Positions 1 through 10,097 of a stretch of 64,000 nucleotides of DNA are shown piece by piece; within the stretch, counting starts at the first letter, position 1; each line of letters starts with the position of its first letter. This stretch comes from Ruminococcus sp. (GTDB lineage Bacteria > Bacillota > Clostridia > Oscillospirales > Ruminococcaceae), in assembly GCF_019423705.1 (NCBI RefSeq), contig NZ_JAHZAX010000005.1, positions 91,320 to 155,319 on the forward strand. The letters are read 5' to 3'. The notes below the pieces were generated by a model, which made no database searches, was not told the DNA's origin, and saw only the letters and a list, made by a program, of their open reading frames with translations. The position numbers and the translations under genes are program-made.

Positions 1-3000
1 CTTGACGATTCGGCAGAACTTTGCGATATCACTCTTAAACGTCCCAATGATAAGCAAAACACGGCTCTGCTTGCCGAACACGTTACACATTCGGATGCTA
101 CAACATCGGCTAAAGGCTGGAAAATCACAAAAAACACGACTAACGATGACGATGGCAAACCCGTCAATTACTCATTCACCTCAGTTATCGGTGAAATGGC
201 TGAAGGCAGTATAGTTGGTCTTACTATCAATTGCGGTGAGGATACTGTTGTCGCTAATGCTTCCGGCAACGCTGGTCTTGCCTGCGGAACGATGGATAAT
301 GGCGCTCAGTTGACTGTAAACACTACGGCTTCTGGTTTTAGTGTTACAGCAGCAAGCGGTAATGCTGGTTCGCTTGTCGGCGAAATGGGCAGCGGAGCTA
401 AGTTGATAATTGACAAGGCCTATAGCTTTACAGGCAAAGTCACGGGCAAAAACGCTGGCGGAATGGTTGGCAGTTCTACTGACGGAGAAGTTAGTATTTC
501 TGATGGTGGGTCGGTTTCGATAAAAGGAACGTTTGCGACGAATAGTACTGTAACGTCAGGTGATAAGACAGGTGGCGTAGGCGGAGTATATGGTGAGTAT
601 AACAATAATAATGATCATTCATTTGATTTTGATAAGTATACTCTAGAAGCTAAATTCGATAATAGCAGTATTGCAACTAATTTTCATGTTGGCGGTGCTT
701 TTGGTAAAATAAACAATTATAGTGGAAAAATCGATATCAATGATAGTACTAATAGTGATGATAAAAAAATCAACGTTAATCTAACATCTAAGAATACATT
801 GAATGTAGGCGGTGTTATTGGTGCTTATTACCCTCAGAATAAAGAAAATACTGAATTATTTATTCACGATATCAAGACAAATTTAGAGATAGAGACGAAT
901 TGTAATAGAATTGCAATATTGGGTGGATTGATTGGCAATGCCACAAATGATTATAATTATAACGCTTATATAAATGTAAAAGACGTTGAGGTTACATTAA
1001 CTCAACAAAAAGCAACATGTAGCGGCGGTCTGTTTGGTGCGGTCAAGTCTGCTTTCGTTGATATTGGTGGTTCGGTTAAGGTAAATAGCAGCAGTGTTAC
1101 TCATCAAAAGGGTATACCAAGCGTATCTGCTAGTGGTTCACTTATTGGCATTTGTGAAACCAAAAATAATAATGCTGGTGTTGTTCGTTTGTATGGTAGT
1201 ACTGACATTTCGCGCTACAAAGTCACAAATTATCCAAGTAAAGAGAGAACTTGTAATCAGCTTATAGGCAATCGTGGAGATTTTCTTGTATACGCTGTTG
1301 ACTGGACACTAAAGAGAAATTCTAAAATTACATATGATGTCGATGATATGGACTGGGGCGAAGTTCTGCGACTTGACGGAACAAATCTTACTGAAAGTAC
1401 GGACGAAACTCAAAGCAAAGATACTGATGTTTTGTATTTTGATAGTAGTGCACATACAGTAACTATCAAAAGCTTTGCTGATAAAACTAATGTTGTAATT
1501 TCAAATAAAGCTGATTTTGCAAGGGCAGCTTTGATAATGCAGCAGTCATCAAATATTTTTGTAAAATATAGTACAAGCGTTGATAGAAATGCTATGCTCT
1601 CGGCTACTATAAATATAAAAGAAAATATAAAATTGTCAGGCACAGGCATTACGGGATTTATGCGTGATAACGGTGCGGGATATGCTTTTTCTGGAACTCT
1701 TAATGGCGATAGTAAAACTATAACTTTGGCTGTCGGCGAAGCGTATGGTGATAATCAGTCTAATAGTAAATCCAATGGTCAGATAGTAAAGCATACATAT
1801 AATGGACTTTTTGCAAAAACAAAAGGTGCAAATATCAACAATTTAACGGTACAAGGTGATCTCAAAGTACTTGGAGCGGATAGCACCAATACTGGCGAAA
1901 CAGATTATGATAAGATCTGCAAGATAGGTGGTGTTGTTGCGCAAAGTGAAGGTACATTATCATTGAATAACGTAACATCAGAGATCACTTGGTCAACAAA
2001 AACATCAGAGATCACTTGGTCAACAAATAAGAATAATACTATTTATGCAGGCGGAATTGTTGGTTATGTCTCTAATGACGCTAACAATGTGTCATTTGAT
2101 ACTTGTATTGCGAAACCCGATTTTGATTATACCGGTACAGACGAGAGCGTTTGTGTTGGTGGCGTTATTGGCGCAGTTGGATATGCCAGCGCTGAGAGAA
2201 AGATCAGTTTTAATAATGTGAGTGTCAGCGGCACTATTAAACAGAGCAATAAATCTGTAACAAATGCCCGTGTCGGCGGACTTATCGCTGAGATAAGGGC
2301 AGAGGACGCTGCAAGTGGTACATATAATAATGTAGCTATCACAGATGTCAAGATCAATGCCTTGACTATTGAGACAAAAGCTACAAGCACCAGCGGCGGT
2401 TTCTTTGGTCATAACTGGTACAGGACGAATGTAACTCTTGATAGTGCGACAGTTTCAAACTCTACTTTGAAAACAGCGTGCACGGAGTTCGGCGGATTGG
2501 TGACGGCTACTACGGGGTATTGGAAAATCGGCACGATTTCACTTGATAGTAATAACATAGAAGGAAGTAATGCAACGTATTTTGGCTTGCTTATCGACTC
2601 AACATTCGGAAGAGACGCCGATCCATATTCAAGCTTGAAAAATTATAATTGTACATTGGACGGATCATATATTGAATTTATAAAGGCTGGAGGCTACAAA
2701 GTTACAGAATGTACTATAACTTTGCCAAATAAGTTGGAGAGGTACGACGAGATCGTAGCCTTTAGTACAAATGATAATGGTGCTGGTTCAAACGGACAAT
2801 CTGTTGTTTCCATTCCTGCGGTTAATGGAGACCTCAGAACTGTTATAATGGACGGCAAAAGCTGTAACACTTATCAGAATCAGACTAAGAAGGACGTTAA
2901 TACCGATTGGACACCGAATATCAGTACAAGATATTACTACAACATGGATACGATCAGGTCGAATACTAGCAAAACTGATACAGATGATTTGATGTTGTGG

Positions 3001-6000
3001 AGCGTTTATACTTACGCTGCTGGCAATATAAAACAGTATTTTGCGGACGGAAGCAACTTTTCTTTTGATGGTGCTAAGAATTACGATCTCAAAGGTTACT
3101 CATATTATCCTATTGACGTTACCGGAGCTTATGTTGGTGGAACATTTACGTTCTATAATAAGGAGATCGAAACAGCAGAGGCTTTGACCAATGGTGACAC
3201 TTTAATAAGAAATACAACCGGCTCAGACGGCAGCCACACCCAGCATTATATGATGCACCATGGACTGTTCAGAAATGTTACGAATCTGACAGTAAGCGCT
3301 AAGCTTGATCTCAATGGAAGCATTGGTAAAACTGATAATGGTTCGGGTGCGCTGGTGTGCGGAAAGGTATCGGACGGCGGAAACAGCAAGAATAAGTTGT
3401 CTGTTACGGGTAGTATCGTGCTGGATAAAATTTATGTTAATACTGATATAAAAACTGATAACTATGCCCCATTGCTTATCAATAAGATCGGAAATATGAC
3501 TGATATTACTATAAGCAATATTTCAGAAAGTGCTGATAGGAGTAATTATGATATGGCCAACCAGCCATATGCCGCAACAAGCCTTATTGGTGATGTTGGT
3601 AGTGCGACAGGTACAAACATAGCTTTGACTTTTTCAAATATCAAGCTTTCTGCACATACCGGCAATTCTATTTTCAAAAATGCTACATTGCTTGAAAGCT
3701 TCCAGCATAACGACGGCGAGGGTTCGACAGCTTCTTATAATTATACTTGGAATGAGGACTGGGGAACCGGCAATCGTAATGTTACATATGGTAGAGAGGT
3801 CTCAGATACACATAAAAATGAGAGCAAACAGAATAAATATTATGGTGATTGGCAGAGAGATAGATATACATCGCCTGATAGTGGTACACAATCGAGTCAG
3901 TATTCGTTTACTGGCTATCTGCCATATGTGGCAAAAACATCAGTAACAGGAACTACTGATTTGACTTATGATGAGATCGACGTAAATATCGAAAGGCCAT
4001 ACTTGAATGAGGGCTGTGGAACTTATTCTGATCCGTATATCGTTGATGGTTCAAAATTGCAGGAAGTTGCTAGGATCATTAATGGTGCACCTTCTAAAAA
4101 CTGGGAAGTGAACTATAATAAAGATGTTGTAAATAAAAATTCGGATTCTTCTAAATACTATACAAAATATACTGATTCATCAATTTGTAACGGCGGTAAT
4201 AATCACAAAACTTACGTTTATGATGGAACTGCCTTTAAATATAAAGGTATTGAATCAAATGTGGAAGATGTTAGTAAAGATGCTATGTTAAGCTATCTAT
4301 GCGAAGCATATTACAAGATCAATGATGATATCATTCTTGGTTCTGATTTTATCGGTTTGGGAGGCTCCACAGTAGGAACAGCTTTCCGTGGTGTTATTGT
4401 TGGTGATAGTGTCAAGCCACCGACAATAACAAATAATAGTGGTAATCCGCTTATAAGAAACAGCAATGGCAGTGTCGTAAAAGATATCCAAATTAAACAG
4501 GATACAAAGATAGATCTGTCTGAAAGTAAAAATAGTTCGTTTTCTTATACAACCCAAACAAGTGAATACTATGGTGCTGTTTTTGGCATTGTTCACGGCG
4601 GTGACAATATTATCGATAATGTAAAGGTTACTGCCTATCCTACAATCACTTTTGATAATAATGGTACTTATAACAATTTGATACCGGTTGGCGGATATAT
4701 TGGCGTTATTATAAATGGCGGTGTATATTTCCGTAATATGAGTGGTGCACAGGGTATTACAACTGCTAAGCTGGAGGGTGTTGGATCCAACAGTAGCTAT
4801 CTATATAGAAACCCTTACATAGGCAGGGTACTCAATGGTTTTGCTATTGAAGAGGGTGATTCTTTTAATGGATCGGAGAATCTTGAAAATTCCGGTAAAA
4901 ACTATATTATAACTGAGGTCAATAAAGATTCTACTCAAAAGATAAAAGGAACAGGAAGTAAGGTTGAGATTCCAGATGCACAATCATTGTTCATTTTTTC
5001 TTTGATCGGTTCAAGTGGTGCAGGCTATTGTCGTACCAAGATATACGATTCTACTTGCGGATATGAAGATTATTATATGATCAGAAACGCTGAGTATTCG
5101 AATGTTGGAAAGAGTGGATTGACTTCAATTGATACCGATTATTCAAAAGTAATAGTCAATGGTCATAATGGTGATTTATCAATAGATGGAATTGATACAA
5201 AACAAGGTATCAAAACGCCTCACATCATAATGGCCTATACACAGGAAGTTGAATTTTATGAGCTAAAGTGGTTGTGTTTGCACCAAAATGAGATCACACT
5301 CACAGGTACAGGAGACTATGATCTATCCGGCACAGGTTTTAGAGGAATTAGCGCAATTTACAGCCAGGGAAATACTAACGTTGTTCCTATAGCTTCTTTT
5401 GATGGAAAATCTAAAGCAATTACCGAACAAATAAAGATAAGATGTTATGATAACGACAATTATCCTGTGGATTCAAAGAATACATATGGTGTCGGATTTG
5501 TTAATTATTTGTCTAGCAATAATTCGTCAACAATAAAAGATGCCACTTTCAAGGGCAGTGTTTCATTTGCTTCAATTTCTAATGACAAAGAGATTTATAC
5601 TTATGGAAGTTCTGTTGGTGGTGTTGTCGGCAGGGTGATAAATGCTGCTAATTTCACAAATATAACTTTGGATGGATTGAGTGTTAATGGCGTAAAGGTA
5701 TCTGGAGGTTTGATAGGCACATCAGTCAATGCCGTAACGATAAGTGGTGTTAAAACAACAGATAACGGTATTACTGTAACAGGTGATAGTCAAGTTGGAG
5801 GCTTGGTCGGATACAGCACTGGCAGTCTGACAATTGGTAGTGACGGCAGCACCTTTGATGTTATCGTAAATAACATTAGCTCTGCTAGGACACAAGAAAA
5901 AGAAAATACTACTGATGCCACAATGCATTCGTATGGAGTAGGTGGTATCGTCGGATTTGCAGCAGGTGATTTATCAATAGTAGGCGCTCAAGTTAAGGGC

Positions 6001-9000
6001 AAGGATACAAATAGTTACATCGGAACTGTTAGTAATGGTGCAAAAAAGGCAACTGTTTCGGAAAATGTTGGTGGAATAGTTGGCTCAGTTGGCGATAATA
6101 CTGCTATTACCTCTAAGATAGAACAAGCTACAGTTGATATCGATTTGTATGGATGGTTAGTTGGCGGCATTGTTGGTATAAACTACAAGTCAAATATGAC
6201 ATTGGAATCTTGTGCCTATAATGGCGATGAAAACAAAATCAATATAAATGCTATTACATATGCTGGCGGCTTAATTGGTAAATCTAATAGTGATTTAAGC
6301 ATAAGCGATTCTGTTGTAAAAAGTGCAGATATTAATGCATTATATGATAGTACTTCAAGTTATTACAACAACTCGCACGATGTCCACGTTGGCGGTTCAG
6401 TTGGCGTAATAAGTGGCGGTAACGTTACGGTCAAAAACTTAGAGATTTCTAATGCAGCGTTATCATTTAATGGCAATGTGTGGTGGAGCATCAATCTTGG
6501 CGGTATGATCGGGTCAATTGGCGATAGTTACAATCAAGGGATCAATGGTTACAATATTATGATGAACAGTGTTAGCTATAAAAGTACCGGTACACAAAAA
6601 ACAATACAGAAAGCTAATATTATCGGTTATAATCCAGAGAAAAATAAAACTATAAAAAAAATCAAACTTGTAGGCGTTACACAAATCAATAATACTGAAT
6701 ATTTGCCTGATTATTACAGCACGTATGGCGCAGATTCTTTCACAGCGATCCACACCGATTACAACGGCTCGTGCACAGCAGATAATAAAGTAACTGAATT
6801 CAGCCAAAATGCTAATGAAGCGTCAACTGTCGCCGCAAATTCCCCATACGTCAACGTAAATCCGGCAAAAACATACGCTGGACTAGACTTGACAGGCGAC
6901 TTTGCCGCAGAAAATATGGGAGCGATAATAGCTGCCGCAAAGACCGGCAGCGAATCTTCAAATAAGTATCAGAACACAGGTGTTAATGCTCGAGCAGATA
7001 ATATTGATCAAACCAAGCTCAAAACATTCAGCGAGGTTGCAGATCAGAAAATTGATGCTACGAATAATATGCCTATCCTGCTGATCGACGACAACAGCTC
7101 AGCGAATATAACAAAAATGCTGTCAGATTATGTATCTGTTCTCACGAATCACGAGACTGATCTGAATACTGATTTGTCAGATTTGCTGTCAGTAAGTACG
7201 CAGAGTTATACATATAGTAATAATGCTTGGACTGCCGCAGGCAATAAAAGCTTGACTTATGACGAATCCAAACATCGTTTCAAAACTGTAAATGGCGTGT
7301 ACGATAACGACGGCTCGGCAAGGTTTACGCTGATAACTCTTGACTATGCGGACCCGACAACGACAAACGGCAACACAGCGCTGAGAATACACATTCCGGT
7401 CTTCGTAAAGAAAGTGCTCGATTTCAGCTTCACATCTCGTGTGCTGACTGGTACTGATTACAACCACTTAGATTATACAGACAAGAAGTTCGCTTTTGAA
7501 AGCTTTGGTTCGCCGATAACGACCTACTTCACTTACACCTATTATAGAACTGCACAGGAGTGGCAGGATGCAATAAACAATGGCGACGATCTCCTTTGGA
7601 ATTTTGACAAAAAGTTGGAACTCAAGGGCGAAGGTGGTGGTAAAGCAAGCGGCTTTTTGCCTGCTGAAACAAAGCTAACGCTGATCGATGTAAACCAAAG
7701 CGACAAGGCTTATCAAAAAACGGCAAATGAAGTTGGTTTTAGTGACGGCGTACTTGATCTATCAAAGTTTGGCGATGATCTGATAACGCTGAATGGCCTG
7801 TTGATGAATTATGCAACAGTAATTGCTAAAGAGGATATTGCGAATGGTACACTTGTTGTGACTGAAGATAAAACAAAAGCCACAGCAATGGCTATGCTTG
7901 GTGATAAGCTGACTTATTTCAAATTGGCTGATGATACTGATAGCGATTCGACTAAATATTCTGTATCTGTTGTGAATAAATATGAAAACAATGTTGATTC
8001 AGAGAAAAGAATAATGCTCAGCGAGAATTATTATCTTACTATTCAGACGCCGGCTGCTGATGATACAGCTGCAAAAAGCTTGATAAAGAATTTTGTAGGA
8101 TATTATTCTAAAGTCAATAGTAAGCTCGATTGTCCGGAGAACAAGTCTCTGCCGACTTATGAGCTAAATAGTGATAAATCAACTTATATCATTGCGAATT
8201 TCTTAACGCAGGAAGTTACTGTACAGGCGAAAAATTCTGCAGAGATAAATACAGCTAACGATTTGATCAATGTGACTATGACTTCTAAGATCACACTTAA
8301 TAAGGATTTAGCAAATACTTTCAGAAATTATGTTTTGGGTAATGACTTTAAAATGCATCAAGGCTTCAATATATCTTTGACGAAATTTGAAAATGGTGAA
8401 AATGGTACTGCTACGCAAATTGTCGGAGGAAGTACGGTCGAAGGAGAGTTCTCAATCGGTGAAACTAAAAGTCCGATAAACGGCTTTACTCTGACTGAAG
8501 CAAAAGATAATTGGTTCCTGCAATATCCAAAATCAATTTGGGATAACTTAAAAGACACAGGCAACAACGAAGTCAAAATAACGGCCGATGTCAAGATCAC
8601 CTATTCAACATCAGGGATGATCGAACAGTTCCCGGAGCGCAAGGACGGCGACACTAAAACTGGTATCGCTGTAAACGCAAGTTCAAATATCGCATATAGC
8701 GAGGACAGCGTTGAGCACAGTCAGGTCTATAAATCTGTAAGTACAGGTTCATATTACTATCGCTATGCAATGTCCGCTGCAGATCTTAGCTATGATGTTG
8801 TTGAGTCAACAGTCATTGATGTTAAGGATTCGCCTTATTCACAGCTCGGCGTAAACCCTAACGATATGAGCTCTGAGCAAATGCTGATAACCGCAAAGGG
8901 ACATTATGATCTGACCGAACTTACTGAGAACATAAGAAGTCAGGGCGAGCAGATCAAGTTTACAATGACTTTGTATCAGAAAAATGTTGATGATACTTAT

Positions 9001-9330
9001 GAACAGGTCGGTAATATCGACAACTATCTCTGTGACATATCAATGACGTATAAAAATGATGTTGTAGTTCCATCGCCTAATGACAATAATAGTTATACTT
9101 TCATTGTTTCGGGCTATGAAGGTGATGAAACTTACGATGTAACAACAAAGTTCAATGTCATCACAGGCGAGGCTTTTGAGGGCAGAAAACAGCTTTACGC
9201 AAATTATAAAGTCCAGCTAACGGCAGAGTTGCTGGATAAAAAGGACGATCCCATAGCAGGAACCACCGTCAGCGACTATATAATCTACACCAACGCAAGG
9301 ATAAACACAAGCTTTATCAACGCTAGTTAG
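1..9330 (+). CDS. Giant GLUG-like repeat surface protein, 5' end missing
   Basis: The frame is open from base 1, so the gene begins upstream of the window; 3,109 codons are visible. About 27 short Gly-rich motifs of the form GG(L/I/V)(V/I)G recur irregularly from about base 280 to 6500 (examples: GGMVG, GGLIG, GGIVG, GGVVG), separated by Ser/Thr/Asn-rich stretches with alternating hydrophobic residues. This resembles GLUG-type repeats of beta-helical secreted adhesins. From about 6700 to the end the motifs stop and the protein becomes a non-repetitive, probably Ig-like or beta-rich domain. There is no LPXTG sorting signal, membrane anchor or dockerin at the C-terminus, which ends in FINAS. 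Very few Cys residues fit an extracellular protein. The next gene starts 31 bases downstream behind a GGGAGAA ribosome site, so the three genes to 11075 look like one operon. The function (adhesin, matrix or glycan binding) is inferred from repeat type only. Confidence 0.75.
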   Translation, partial: LDDSAELCDITLKRPNDKQNTALLAEHVTHSDATTSAKGWKITKNTTNDDDGKPVNYSFTSVIGEMAEGSIVGLTINCGEDTVVANASGNAGLACGTMDNGAQLTVNTTASGFSVTAASGNAGSLVGEMGSGAKLIIDKAYSFTGKVTGKNAGGMVGSSTDGEVSISDGGSVSIKGTFATNSTVTSGDKTGGVGGVYGEYNNNNDHSFDFDKYTLEAKFDNSSIATNFHVGGAFGKINNYSGKIDINDSTNSDDKKINVNLTSKNTLNVGGVIGAYYPQNKENTELFIHDIKTNLEIETNCNRIAILGGLIGNATNDYNYNAYINVKDVEVTLTQQKATCSGGLFGAVKSAFVDIGGSVKVNSSSVTHQKGIPSVSASGSLIGICETKNNNAGVVRLYGSTDISRYKVTNYPSKERTCNQLIGNRGDFLVYAVDWTLKRNSKITYDVDDMDWGEVLRLDGTNLTESTDETQSKDTDVLYFDSSAHTVTIKSFADKTNVVISNKADFARAALIMQQSSNIFVKYSTSVDRNAMLSATINIKENIKLSGTGITGFMRDNGAGYAFSGTLNGDSKTITLAVGEAYGDNQSNSKSNGQIVKHTYNGLFAKTKGANINNLTVQGDLKVLGADSTNTGETDYDKICKIGGVVAQSEGTLSLNNVTSEITWSTKTSEITWSTNKNNTIYAGGIVGYVSNDANNVSFDTCIAKPDFDYTGTDESVCVGGVIGAVGYASAERKISFNNVSVSGTIKQSNKSVTNARVGGLIAEIRAEDAASGTYNNVAITDVKINALTIETKATSTSGGFFGHNWYRTNVTLDSATVSNSTLKTACTEFGGLVTATTGYWKIGTISLDSNNIEGSNATYFGLLIDSTFGRDADPYSSLKNYNCTLDGSYIEFIKAGGYKVTECTITLPNKLERYDEIVAFSTNDNGAGSNGQSVVSIPAVNGDLRTVIMDGKSCNTYQNQTKKDVNTDWTPNISTRYYYNMDTIRSNTSKTDTDDLMLWSVYTYAAGNIKQYFADGSNFSFDGAKNYDLKGYSYYPIDVTGAYVGGTFTFYNKEIETAEALTNGDTLIRNTTGSDGSHTQHYMMHHGLFRNVTNLTVSAKLDLNGSIGKTDNGSGALVCGKVSDGGNSKNKLSVTGSIVLDKIYVNTDIKTDNYAPLLINKIGNMTDITISNISESADRSNYDMANQPYAATSLIGDVGSATGTNIALTFSNIKLSAHTGNSIFKNATLLESFQHNDGEGSTASYNYTWNEDWGTGNRNVTYGREVSDTHKNESKQNKYYGDWQRDRYTSPDSGTQSSQYSFTGYLPYVAKTSVTGTTDLTYDEIDVNIERPYLNEGCGTYSDPYIVDGSKLQEVARIINGAPSKNWEVNYNKDVVNKNSDSSKYYTKYTDSSICNGGNNHKTYVYDGTAFKYKGIESNVEDVSKDAMLSYLCEAYYKINDDIILGSDFIGLGGSTVGTAFRGVIVGDSVKPPTITNNSGNPLIRNSNGSVVKDIQIKQDTKIDLSESKNSSFSYTTQTSEYYGAVFGIVHGGDNIIDNVKVTAYPTITFDNNGTYNNLIPVGGYIGVIINGGVYFRNMSGAQGITTAKLEGVGSNSSYLYRNPYIGRVLNGFAIEEGDSFNGSENLENSGKNYIITEVNKDSTQKIKGTGSKVEIPDAQSLFIFSLIGSSGAGYCRTKIYDSTCGYEDYYMIRNAEYSNVGKSGLTSIDTDYSKVIVNGHNGDLSIDGIDTKQGIKTPHIIMAYTQEVEFYELKWLCLHQNEITLTGTGDYDLSGTGFRGISAIYSQGNTNVVPIASFDGKSKAITEQIKIRCYDNDNYPVDSKNTYGVGFVNYLSSNNSSTIKDATFKGSVSFASISNDKEIYTYGSSVGGVVGRVINAANFTNITLDGLSVNGVKVSGGLIGTSVNAVTISGVKTTDNGITVTGDSQVGGLVGYSTGSLTIGSDGSTFDVIVNNISSARTQEKENTTDATMHSYGVGGIVGFAAGDLSIVGAQVKGKDTNSYIGTVSNGAKKATVSENVGGIVGSVGDNTAITSKIEQATVDIDLYGWLVGGIVGINYKSNMTLESCAYNGDENKININAITYAGGLIGKSNSDLSISDSVVKSADINALYDSTSSYYNNSHDVHVGGSVGVISGGNVTVKNLEISNAALSFNGNVWWSINLGGMIGSIGDSYNQGINGYNIMMNSVSYKSTGTQKTIQKANIIGYNPEKNKTIKKIKLVGVTQINNTEYLPDYYSTYGADSFTAIHTDYNGSCTADNKVTEFSQNANEASTVAANSPYVNVNPAKTYAGLDLTGDFAAENMGAIIAAAKTGSESSNKYQNTGVNARADNIDQTKLKTFSEVADQKIDATNNMPILLIDDNSSANITKMLSDYVSVLTNHETDLNTDLSDLLSVSTQSYTYSNNAWTAAGNKSLTYDESKHRFKTVNGVYDNDGSARFTLITLDYADPTTTNGNTALRIHIPVFVKKVLDFSFTSRVLTGTDYNHLDYTDKKFAFESFGSPITTYFTYTYYRTAQEWQDAINNGDDLLWNFDKKLELKGEGGGKASGFLPAETKLTLIDVNQSDKAYQKTANEVGFSDGVLDLSKFGDDLITLNGLLMNYATVIAKEDIANGTLVVTEDKTKATAMAMLGDKLTYFKLADDTDSDSTKYSVSVVNKYENNVDSEKRIMLSENYYLTIQTPAADDTAAKSLIKNFVGYYSKVNSKLDCPENKSLPTYELNSDKSTYIIANFLTQEVTVQAKNSAEINTANDLINVTMTSKITLNKDLANTFRNYVLGNDFKMHQGFNISLTKFENGENGTATQIVGGSTVEGEFSIGETKSPINGFTLTEAKDNWFLQYPKSIWDNLKDTGNNEVKITADVKITYSTSGMIEQFPERKDGDTKTGIAVNASSNIAYSEDSVEHSQVYKSVSTGSYYYRYAMSAADLSYDVVESTVIDVKDSPYSQLGVNPNDMSSEQMLITAKGHYDLTELTENIRSQGEQIKFTMTLYQKNVDDTYEQVGNIDNYLCDISMTYKNDVVVPSPNDNNSYTFIVSGYEGDETYDVTTKFNVITGEAFEGRKQLYANYKVQLTAELLDKKDDPIAGTTVSDYIIYTNARINTSFINAS
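1974..2027 (+). repeat. 27-bp perfect tandem duplication inside the giant gene
   Basis: Two identical 27-base units (1974-2000 and 2001-2027) sit head to tail and keep the reading frame, giving the peptide TSEITWST twice. The identity at the nucleotide level, in a protein whose other repeats are highly diverged, indicates a recent slippage or recombination event. Confidence 0.9.
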
Positions 9331-9361
9331 CGCAAAATACAAGGCATAATGGGAGAATAAA

Positions 9362-10072
9362 ATGGCAAAAAGAATTCTTGAAAGGTTCAAAAAATTGAAT
9401 AAGAAAAAGAAAATTCAGCTTGTCGCTGCAACAGCGCTGACTGCGGCGCTGCTTGTGGCTCTCCCTCTGTATGCTTGGTTTACGCACACAAGGTCTATCG
9501 CAATGAAGACCAAGATCAACGCTCCGACCCAGCTTTACATAACGGCTGGAAATAAGGAATCAGTTGCAAATCTTGAAATGGGCAATATAGACGTTGAGTC
9601 TGAAACCGGGTACAAAGATTTTGTATTCGGTATCAGTGGAAAATATGTATCAAAATATCAGATACAGCTTGCCCACACCACAAATATCCCGTTTACTTAT
9701 AAGATCTATCGTGCAAGTTCGGTTGAAAATGCTGGCGCTGATACTGTTGAATATGTTTCCGAAGATAGTAGTAAACACTATTATCAAAAGGGTGAAGAAG
9801 TCCAAGGTGATTATATTAATCAAGATTCGACAACGAAGATAGCCAACGATTCTTTACACGACAAATCATATGATGAATACAGTAAAGAAAACGTTCAACA
9901 ACACGCAGAAGCGCTTTATTGGCAATCAACTAAATTAGATGTTGAGAATAAATCGAAGGACAGCAATGACTTTGTAGATTATTTTATAATAAGAGTAAGC
10001 TGGGACGACAAAGTTGAAAACGACAAAGAGACCGATATGGTCTATTTGACCGTTCAGCGTGTGACACAATAA
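9362..10072 (+). CDS. Secreted/anchored protein with SipW-type N-terminus
   Basis: A 236-residue protein starting with a Lys/Arg-rich stretch, then one hydrophobic segment (about residues 20-38) that ends in the sequence LYAWFTHTRS. A hydrophobic segment followed by A(W/Y/F)FT is typical of TasA/camelysin-like proteins processed by SipW-type signal peptidases. The remainder is hydrophilic and Ser/Asp/Lys-rich with no catalytic motif that I recognise. The ribosome site GGGAGAA lies 7 bases before the ATG. It lies between the giant repeat protein and another protein of similar topology, which suggests the three are exported together and may form a fibre or surface layer. That role is inference; no pilin or sortase motif was seen. 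Confidence 0.7.
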   Translation: MAKRILERFKKLNKKKKIQLVAATALTAALLVALPLYAWFTHTRSIAMKTKINAPTQLYITAGNKESVANLEMGNIDVESETGYKDFVFGISGKYVSKYQIQLAHTTNIPFTYKIYRASSVENAGADTVEYVSEDSSKHYYQKGEEVQGDYINQDSTTKIANDSLHDKSYDEYSKENVQQHAEALYWQSTKLDVENKSKDSNDFVDYFIIRVSWDDKVENDKETDMVYLTVQRVTQ

Positions 10073-10097
10073 AAATGATAGAATGGAGGCAGCAGCT

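Noticed and set aside
3680..3946. An 88-codon frame inside the giant surface gene
   Set aside because: Overlaps a long in-frame gene, has no ribosome site and biased composition; an out-of-frame shadow.
9316..9334. Shared aacgctagttagc between the end of the giant gene and the asnB hairpin element
   Set aside because: Only 13 bases, self-complementary in part, and the terminal repeats of the element are absent here; treated as chance.
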